A stretch of DNA of 64,000 nt, taken from NCBI RefSeq assembly GCF_013404595.1, contig NZ_JABVAX010000001.1, forward strand, positions 496,001-560,000, in the 5' to 3' direction. A program made the translations under genes and the position numbers. This DNA comes from Jannaschia marina (GTDB lineage Bacteria; Pseudomonadota; Alphaproteobacteria; Rhodobacterales; Rhodobacteraceae). Shown in pieces: positions 59,615-64,000 of the stretch (position 1 is the first letter of the stretch; each line of letters starts with the position of its first letter). A model generated the notes under the pieces. That model saw only the letters and a program-made list of their open reading frames with translations. It made no database searches and had not been told where the DNA came from.

Positions 59615-59706
59615 ATGGGTCACGTGTTCGTGAAAAGGTGACGTGCCCGGCCACCGGGTGCAACCGGGCCCGAGCGGGACAGATGGTCACGTTCCCGTCA
59701 AATAGG
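59615..59706. repeat. Imperfect direct repeat in the DsbA/ScsB divergent gap
   Basis: Two copies of a roughly 24-base sequence beginning GATGG(G)TCACGT are seen: 59615-59638 (then GTTCGTGAAAAGG) and 59683-59706 (then TCCCGTCAAATAGG). The octamer GGTCACGT occurs in both, 67 bases apart, and a third close match AGGTGACGTG lies at 59636-59645. These look like operator sites for one regulator of both genes. Confidence 0.5.
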
Positions 59707-59752
59707 CGCGCTGGCGCTCGCCCCCGCCCGGCGTCTCGCCTATTCGTCCGGC

Positions 59753-61756
59753 ATGTTGCGCGCGCTGTCCTTCCTGCTCTGCTTGGCCGCCGGCCCCCTT
59801 TCGGCCGCAACCTCCGAGGTGGCCCAGGGCAATGTCGCGACAGCCCGGCTCATTTCCGCCGAGAACGGCATCGGACCGGGCGGCGAGACGATTTCGGCCG
59901 GGCTCGACGTGCGTCTCGAAGACGGCTGGAAGACCTATTGGCGCAGTCCGGGAGAGGTCGGCCTCCCGCCCGAGCTGAACTGGGAGGGGTCCGAGAACAT
60001 CGCGTCCGTCGAACTCGCCTATCCCGCCCCGACGCGCTTCGTGGCCTTCGATATCCAGAATTTCGGCTACGGCGAGGAGGTCGTCTATCCGCTCACCGTC
60101 CGCCTCGAAGAGCCGGGCGCGCCGGCGCGCCTGTCGCTCAGCGCGACGCTTCTCGTCTGCGAGGAGATTTGCGTGCCCGAAACGCTGGACCTCGTGCTCG
60201 ACCTCCCCGCCGGCGGAGGGCTCGACGCGGAGGCGGCGGCGCGGCTGGCCGACTGGATCGCACGGGTGCCCGGCGCGGGACCAGAGGCAGGCTTCGCGCT
60301 CGATACCGTGCATCTCGACGAGACCGCGCTGACGGTGAAGGCCCGTGCCGATGTGCCCTTCGCAGACCCCGACATCTTCCCGGAACAGGGCGACTGGGCA
60401 TCCTTCGGGGCCCCTGAGATCACGCTCGCCGAGGGCGGGCGCGCGCTCCATGCGGTATTGCCGGTCATCGCGCCGGGGCAGGGCGATCTGGCTCTCACTC
60501 TGGTGGATGGCGACCGGGCCGCGACCCTGCCCGCGACGCTTGCCGCGAGCCCGCCGCCCGCTCCGGCGACGGGCGGCGGGCTCGCCTGGACCCTCCTGAT
60601 CGCGGCGCTCGGCGGGCTCATCCTCAACGTGATGCCCTGCGTCCTGCCGGTGCTGTCGATGAAACTCGCCGGGGCACTGCAGGCCCGCGACCGCCCGCTG
60701 CGACAGGTGCGCGCGGGCTTCCTCGCCTCGGTCGCCGGAGTGCTGACGTTCTTCGTCGGTCTGGCCGGCGTGATCGTCGCGCTCAAGGCCGCGGGCGTGT
60801 CGGTCGGCTGGGGCGTGCAGTTCCAGCAGCCGGTGTTCCTCGCGCTGATGATCGGCCTGATCGTTCTCTTCGCCGCGTCGATGTTCGGCTGGCTGGCCTT
60901 CGGCCTGTCGTCCGACGCGATGACGCGGATGGCGCGGACGGAGGCGCGCGGTGGCCTCGGCGGCGACTTCGCGACGGGCATGTTCGCGGCGGTCATGGCC
61001 ACGCCTTGCTCGGCCCCCTTTCTCGGCACGGCGGTCACCTACGCGCTGACCCGGGGCGCGGTGGAGACCTTCGCCGTCTTCGCGGCCATGGGCGCGGGGC
61101 TGGCGCTCCCGTACCTGCTCGTCGCGCTCAGACCCGCGCTGATCCGGCACTTGCCGCGCCCGGGGGCCTGGATGCGGACGGTTCAATACGTCCTGGGCGG
61201 GCTTCTCCTGCTGACGGCCGCGTGGCTCGTGACCGTGCTGGCGGCGACTGCCGGCTGGCGCGTCGCTGGCGTGGTCGGGGGGCTTGGGCTGGGTCTGCTC
61301 GGGACGTTGGCCTGGCGGCGCGGATCCTGGTCCCTGGCCGCGACGGGCCTTGCCACTGTGACGGCGGCGGCGCTCCTGCTGCCGGTGGCGGAGCGGGGTC
61401 CGGGCGCGGTGGACGCGGGCTGGGAGGTCTTCGCGATGGATCGGGTCACCGCCGAGGTCGCGGCCGGGCGCGTGGTCTTCGTCGACGTGACGGCGGACTG
61501 GTGCCTGACCTGCAAGGCGAACAAGCGCCTCGTCCTCGACGGCGAGACCGTCTCCGCGGCGCTTGCGCAGACCGTCGCGCTGCAGGCCGACTGGACGCGG
61601 CCCGACGCGGCGATCGCCGCCTACCTGCAGTCGAACGACCGCTTCGGCATCCCCTTCAACGCGGTCTACGGCCCCGGCGCGCCCGACGGCATCGTCCTGC
61701 CGGAGCTCTTGACCGAGGCGGCGGTTCTCGACGCGCTCGACCGCGCCGGGGGCTGA
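59753..61756 (+). CDS. ScsB/DsbD-type protein-disulfide reductase
   Basis: This is a 667-residue protein. It has a signal peptide, an N-terminal periplasmic Ig-like pair of domains with two cysteines (LVCEEICVPETLDLVLDL), a membrane domain of about eight helices with the Cys pair (NVMPCVLPVLSMKLAGAL, VMATPCSAPFLGTAVTY) and a C-terminal thioredoxin domain (DVTADWCLTCKANKRLVLDG). It passes electrons from cytoplasmic thioredoxin to the periplasm. The redox pairs expected for the family are all present. Paired divergently with a DsbA-like protein. Confidence 0.92.
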   Translation: MLRALSFLLCLAAGPLSAATSEVAQGNVATARLISAENGIGPGGETISAGLDVRLEDGWKTYWRSPGEVGLPPELNWEGSENIASVELAYPAPTRFVAFDIQNFGYGEEVVYPLTVRLEEPGAPARLSLSATLLVCEEICVPETLDLVLDLPAGGGLDAEAAARLADWIARVPGAGPEAGFALDTVHLDETALTVKARADVPFADPDIFPEQGDWASFGAPEITLAEGGRALHAVLPVIAPGQGDLALTLVDGDRAATLPATLAASPPPAPATGGGLAWTLLIAALGGLILNVMPCVLPVLSMKLAGALQARDRPLRQVRAGFLASVAGVLTFFVGLAGVIVALKAAGVSVGWGVQFQQPVFLALMIGLIVLFAASMFGWLAFGLSSDAMTRMARTEARGGLGGDFATGMFAAVMATPCSAPFLGTAVTYALTRGAVETFAVFAAMGAGLALPYLLVALRPALIRHLPRPGAWMRTVQYVLGGLLLLTAAWLVTVLAATAGWRVAGVVGGLGLGLLGTLAWRRGSWSLAATGLATVTAAALLLPVAERGPGAVDAGWEVFAMDRVTAEVAAGRVVFVDVTADWCLTCKANKRLVLDGETVSAALAQTVALQADWTRPDAAIAAYLQSNDRFGIPFNAVYGPGAPDGIVLPELLTEAAVLDALDRAGG

Positions 61757-61762
61757 CGCGGC

Positions 61763-62287
61763 TCAGGCGCGGCGCTGTCGCATCCGCTCGACATAGCGGT
61801 CGACCAGCGCCATCTCCTCGGCCGACAGCGTTTGCGCGCGGGGATATTCGGGGGCACCCCTGTCGTTACGGATCGGCGTCTCCCATCCGGCGGTCGTGTC
61901 GAAGAACCGGGCCACGCCCTCTTCGCCGAACTCCCGCAGGAAGCCCTGCACCACCACGTCGAGATAGCTCTGCAGGATCGGGCGCGGCCCGTCTGCCGGG
62001 CCATGCAGGTCGTGCGGGATATGGTAGATCTGCGGCCCTTCGGGCAGCTTTGCGCGCAGATAGCCCGTCTCCCGTAGGTCGAGCGCGGCCCAGTCGCCCA
62101 TGGGCACATCCGCCGAAAGACCCTCGATGACGCTGCCCTCGCAGGGTTCCCCGGTCAGGAAGGACACGTGGTTGATCGGCGTCGCGCGCCAGACCCTGCG
62201 CCAGCCTGCTACGCGCATCCGTTTCGCGCCCGGGTAGACGTGCGTCTGCCGGTTCACGAGGCTGCCATATCCGAAAAAGCGATTCAT
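61763..62287 (-). CDS. Gamma-glutamylcyclotransferase-like protein
   Basis: This 174-residue protein begins MNRFFGYGSLVNRQTHVYPG, the FGYGSLV substrate-binding motif of the GGCT/AIG2 fold. It keeps a conserved Glu-like region (TGEPCEGSVIEGLSADVPMG) and the later YLDVVVQGFLREFG. Homologues act on gamma-glutamyl peptides or glutathione, but the acceptor is unknown. I chose ATG 62287 and rejected a longer frame to 62413. It diverges from the glycine riboswitch and gcvT. Confidence 0.85.
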   Translation of the reverse strand: MNRFFGYGSLVNRQTHVYPGAKRMRVAGWRRVWRATPINHVSFLTGEPCEGSVIEGLSADVPMGDWAALDLRETGYLRAKLPEGPQIYHIPHDLHGPADGPRPILQSYLDVVVQGFLREFGEEGVARFFDTTAGWETPIRNDRGAPEYPRAQTLSAEEMALVDRYVERMRQRRA

Positions 62288-62345
62288 CGTCGCCTTCCGT
62301 AATCTTCCCTTGCCTGCGGGTCGAGTGTTTCGTATCGGAAACATG

Positions 62346-62503
62346 CACGCCCGGGAGACTCTGTCGTACCGACAGGGCCGAAGGAGCAACCGCCCCGGTA
62401 AACTCTCAGGCAAACGGACCTGGCGTGCGAAGAACTCTGGAGAGTGCCCCCATGCGGGGCCGCCGAAGGGATAGCGATCTCAGGCGAAAGGACAGAGGGG
62501 GCA
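62346..62503 (+). ncRNA. Tandem glycine riboswitch upstream of gcvT
   Basis: Two glycine aptamers are visible. The first runs from GGGAGACTC (62353) through GGCCGAAGGAGCAACC to CTCTCAGGCAAACGGACC. The second runs from CTCTGGAGAG through GCCGCCGAAGGGATAGC to CTCAGGCGAAAGGACAGAGG. The spacing between them is short, as in cooperative tandem forms. An inverted repeat (GGGCCGG 62511-62517, CCGGCCC 62519-62525) lies immediately before the SD GGAGG (62529-62533), so it is probably the expression platform. Glycine should switch on gcvT and the cleavage genes. Confidence 0.95.
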
Positions 62504-62540
62504 TCGAAGCGGGCCGGTCCGGCCCCATGGAGGTGCCGTG

Positions 62541-63650
62541 ATGTCCGACCCGATCGACCTGCCGCTTGCGGCGCTTCACACCGAACTTGGCGGCAAGATG
62601 GTACCCTTCGCGGGCTATTCCATGCCGGTGCAATACTCGCTTGGCGTGATGGCGGAGCATCTGCATGTGCGCGCGAAGGCCGGGCTCTTCGACGTGTCGC
62701 ACATGGGTCAGGTGATCCTGCGCGGGACGGGCGCGGCGGCCGCGCTGGAAGCACTGCTGCCGATCGACGTGATCGGGCTTTCCGAAGGACGGCAGCGCTA
62801 TGGCCTTCTGATGCTGCCCGACGGAGGCGTGGCCGACGACCTCATGGTGGCGAACCGGGGCGATCACCTCGTCGTCGTCGTGAACGGCGCGATGAAACAC
62901 GCCGACATGGAGATCCTGCGTGCGGGGCTGCCGGACCTCTCGGTCGAGCTGCAGGAGGATCGCGCGCTCCTTGCCCTGCAGGGGCCCGCGGCCGAGGGCG
63001 TGCTCGCCGCCCTCGTCCCCGATGTCGCCGCGATGCGGTTCATGGATGTCGCCACCTTCGACTGGTCGGGCACAGACCTCTGGGTCAGCCGGTCGGGCTA
63101 TACCGGCGACGACGGTTACGAGATTTCGGTGCCGGTCGCTGAGGTCGAGGCGCTGGCCCGTGCGCTCCTGTCGCATGAAGATGTCGAGCCCATCGGCCTC
63201 GGCGCGCGCGACTCGCTCCGGCTCGAGGCGGGGATGCCGCTTTACGGACAGGATCTGACGCCAGAAATCTCTCCGGTCGAGGCGGGCCTCGGCTGGGCGA
63301 TCCAGAAGGTCCGCCGCACGGGGGGCGAGCGTGCCGGCGGCTTCCCCGGAGCCGACCGCGTGTTACGCGAGTTGGCAGAGGGCACCGCGCGTCGCCGAAC
63401 GGGCCTCCTGCCGCAGGGCCGCGCACCGATGCGCGCCGGCGTGATGCTCTACGATGCGCCCGGTGCGGTCACTCCCGTGGGCACCGTGACCTCCGGCGGC
63501 TTCGGCCCGTCGGTGGGCGCACCCATAGCGATGGGCTATGTTCTCGCGGGGGCGGCCGCCGGCGCGACGCTTTACGGTGAGGTCCGCGGCAAGCGGCTGC
63601 CGGTCACCGTGGCCGACCTGCCGTTCCACACACCCCGATACAAGCGCTGA
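62541..63650 (+). CDS. gcvT: Glycine cleavage system T protein (aminomethyltransferase)
   Basis: GcvT transfers the methylene carbon from lipoamide-bound aminomethyl on GcvH to tetrahydrofolate. The 369-residue protein shows [35 protein letters not shown] and [20 protein letters not shown], with the folate and catalytic Asp region near residue 100 ([16 protein letters not shown]). The C terminus FHTPRYKR is also conserved. I chose ATG 62541 with GGAGG seven bases upstream. It precedes gcvH by 15 bases. Confidence 0.96.
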   Translation: MSDPIDLPLAALHTELGGKMVPFAGYSMPVQYSLGVMAEHLHVRAKAGLFDVSHMGQVILRGTGAAAALEALLPIDVIGLSEGRQRYGLLMLPDGGVADDLMVANRGDHLVVVVNGAMKHADMEILRAGLPDLSVELQEDRALLALQGPAAEGVLAALVPDVAAMRFMDVATFDWSGTDLWVSRSGYTGDDGYEISVPVAEVEALARALLSHEDVEPIGLGARDSLRLEAGMPLYGQDLTPEISPVEAGLGWAIQKVRRTGGERAGGFPGADRVLRELAEGTARRRTGLLPQGRAPMRAGVMLYDAPGAVTPVGTVTSGGFGPSVGAPIAMGYVLAGAAAGATLYGEVRGKRLPVTVADLPFHTPRYKR

Positions 63651-63665
63651 AGACCAGGAGGTTCC

Positions 63666-64000
63666 ATGAAGTACACCGAAGATCACGAATGGCTCGACAA
63701 CGACGATGGCGTCGTCACCGTCGGCATCACCGAACATGCCGCGACGCAACTCGGCGACGTCGTCTTCATCGAGCTGCCCGAGGTCGGGCGCACGGTGACG
63801 AAGGGCGAGGAGATCGTGGTGATCGAAAGCGTCAAGGCAGCCTCCGACATCCTGTCGCCGCTCGACGGGGAGATCACCGAGGTGAACGAGGCGCTGTCCG
63901 ATACACCGGGTCTGGTGAACGAGGACGCCGAAGCGGCGTGGTTCTTCAAGATGACGACGACCACCCCCGAGGAGATGGACGGCATGATGGACGAGGATGC
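63666..64000 (+). CDS. gcvH: Glycine cleavage system H protein (cut by window edge)
   Basis: GcvH carries the lipoyl group that shuttles intermediates between the P, T and L proteins. The first 111 codons are present, and the family is about 120-130 residues long, so little is missing. It begins MKYTEDHEWLDNDDGVVTVG. Lys57 in VIESVKAASDILSP is the lipoylated residue. The end of the window cuts the C terminus. AGGAGG precedes the ATG at 63666. It follows gcvT closely and is controlled by the same riboswitch; gcvP would be expected next. Confidence 0.96.
   Translation, partial: MKYTEDHEWLDNDDGVVTVGITEHAATQLGDVVFIELPEVGRTVTKGEEIVVIESVKAASDILSPLDGEITEVNEALSDTPGLVNEDAEAAWFFKMTTTTPEEMDGMMDED

Overview
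The window is a high-GC (roughly two thirds G+C) chromosomal segment of an alphaproteobacterium, most likely a flagellated aerobic member of the Rhodobacterales (Rhodobacteraceae / Roseobacter group). The evidence is the gene content: a CtrA-type flagellar cluster, DUF1523 and DUF6638-like proteins, an ALDH16-like double-domain dehydrogenase, a Hint-domain protein, and an Anbu cluster. Gene packing is very dense, with many ATGA or GTGA stop/start overlaps. I found no rRNA, tRNA, CRISPR array, insertion sequence or prophage. Nearly all long open frames lying opposite the genes called here are shadows of high GC.

Layout. 1-2669 (minus): the tamB 5' end and tamA, outer-membrane assembly. 2982-7076 (plus): the Anbu proteasome-like cluster (permuted ATP-grasp, alpha-E, transglutaminase, Anbu). 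7136-11696: an AttEFGH-like ABC exporter with a secreted lipocalin-like partner, then an FMN-binding PNPOx-like protein. 11747-17611: motB, flgE, flgK, flgL and flgI, with a CtrA-like box before flgE. 17927-20594: S49 peptidase, a 53-residue membrane/zinc-ribbon protein, a Ca/Na antiporter and a FolM-like reductase. 20884-24225: uvrC, pgsA, moaD and moaE. 24230-32194 is a mixed, mostly minus-strand block: Hint protein, SDR, TspO-like protein, peptide-binding protein, a three-gene SCO cluster, and a YigZ-like/FosX/M20 cluster.

32321-40473 (plus) is a coupled operon of mostly unnamed proteins: coiled coil, several small membrane proteins, an AAA ATPase, DUF6638 and DUF1523. A strikingly AT-richer gene (37469-38221) is spliced between two of its members with perfect stop/start overlaps. 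This is the best candidate here for an undescribed system. 40522-46219 (minus) is a complete mrpABCDEFG Na+/H+ antiporter operon, divergent from an OxyR-like regulator that lacks the peroxide-sensing cysteine.

47286-54477 holds a TauE/SafE transporter, an ALDH16/deoC deoxyribose-catabolism pair, a kinase-like protein, an inositol-monophosphatase-like protein whose metal ligands are largely lost, and radC. 54508-57722 has two divergent regulator/enzyme pairs (GST/TetR and MetR/metF). 57790-61756 has thioesterase genes (one intact, one remnant), an ACT protein and a divergent DsbA/ScsB-like redox pair. 61763-64000 holds a gamma-glutamylcyclotransferase and a tandem glycine riboswitch that precedes gcvT and the start of gcvH. 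Boundaries come from reading frames, overlaps and visible Shine-Dalgarno sequences. Family names come from remembered motifs, not database searches.
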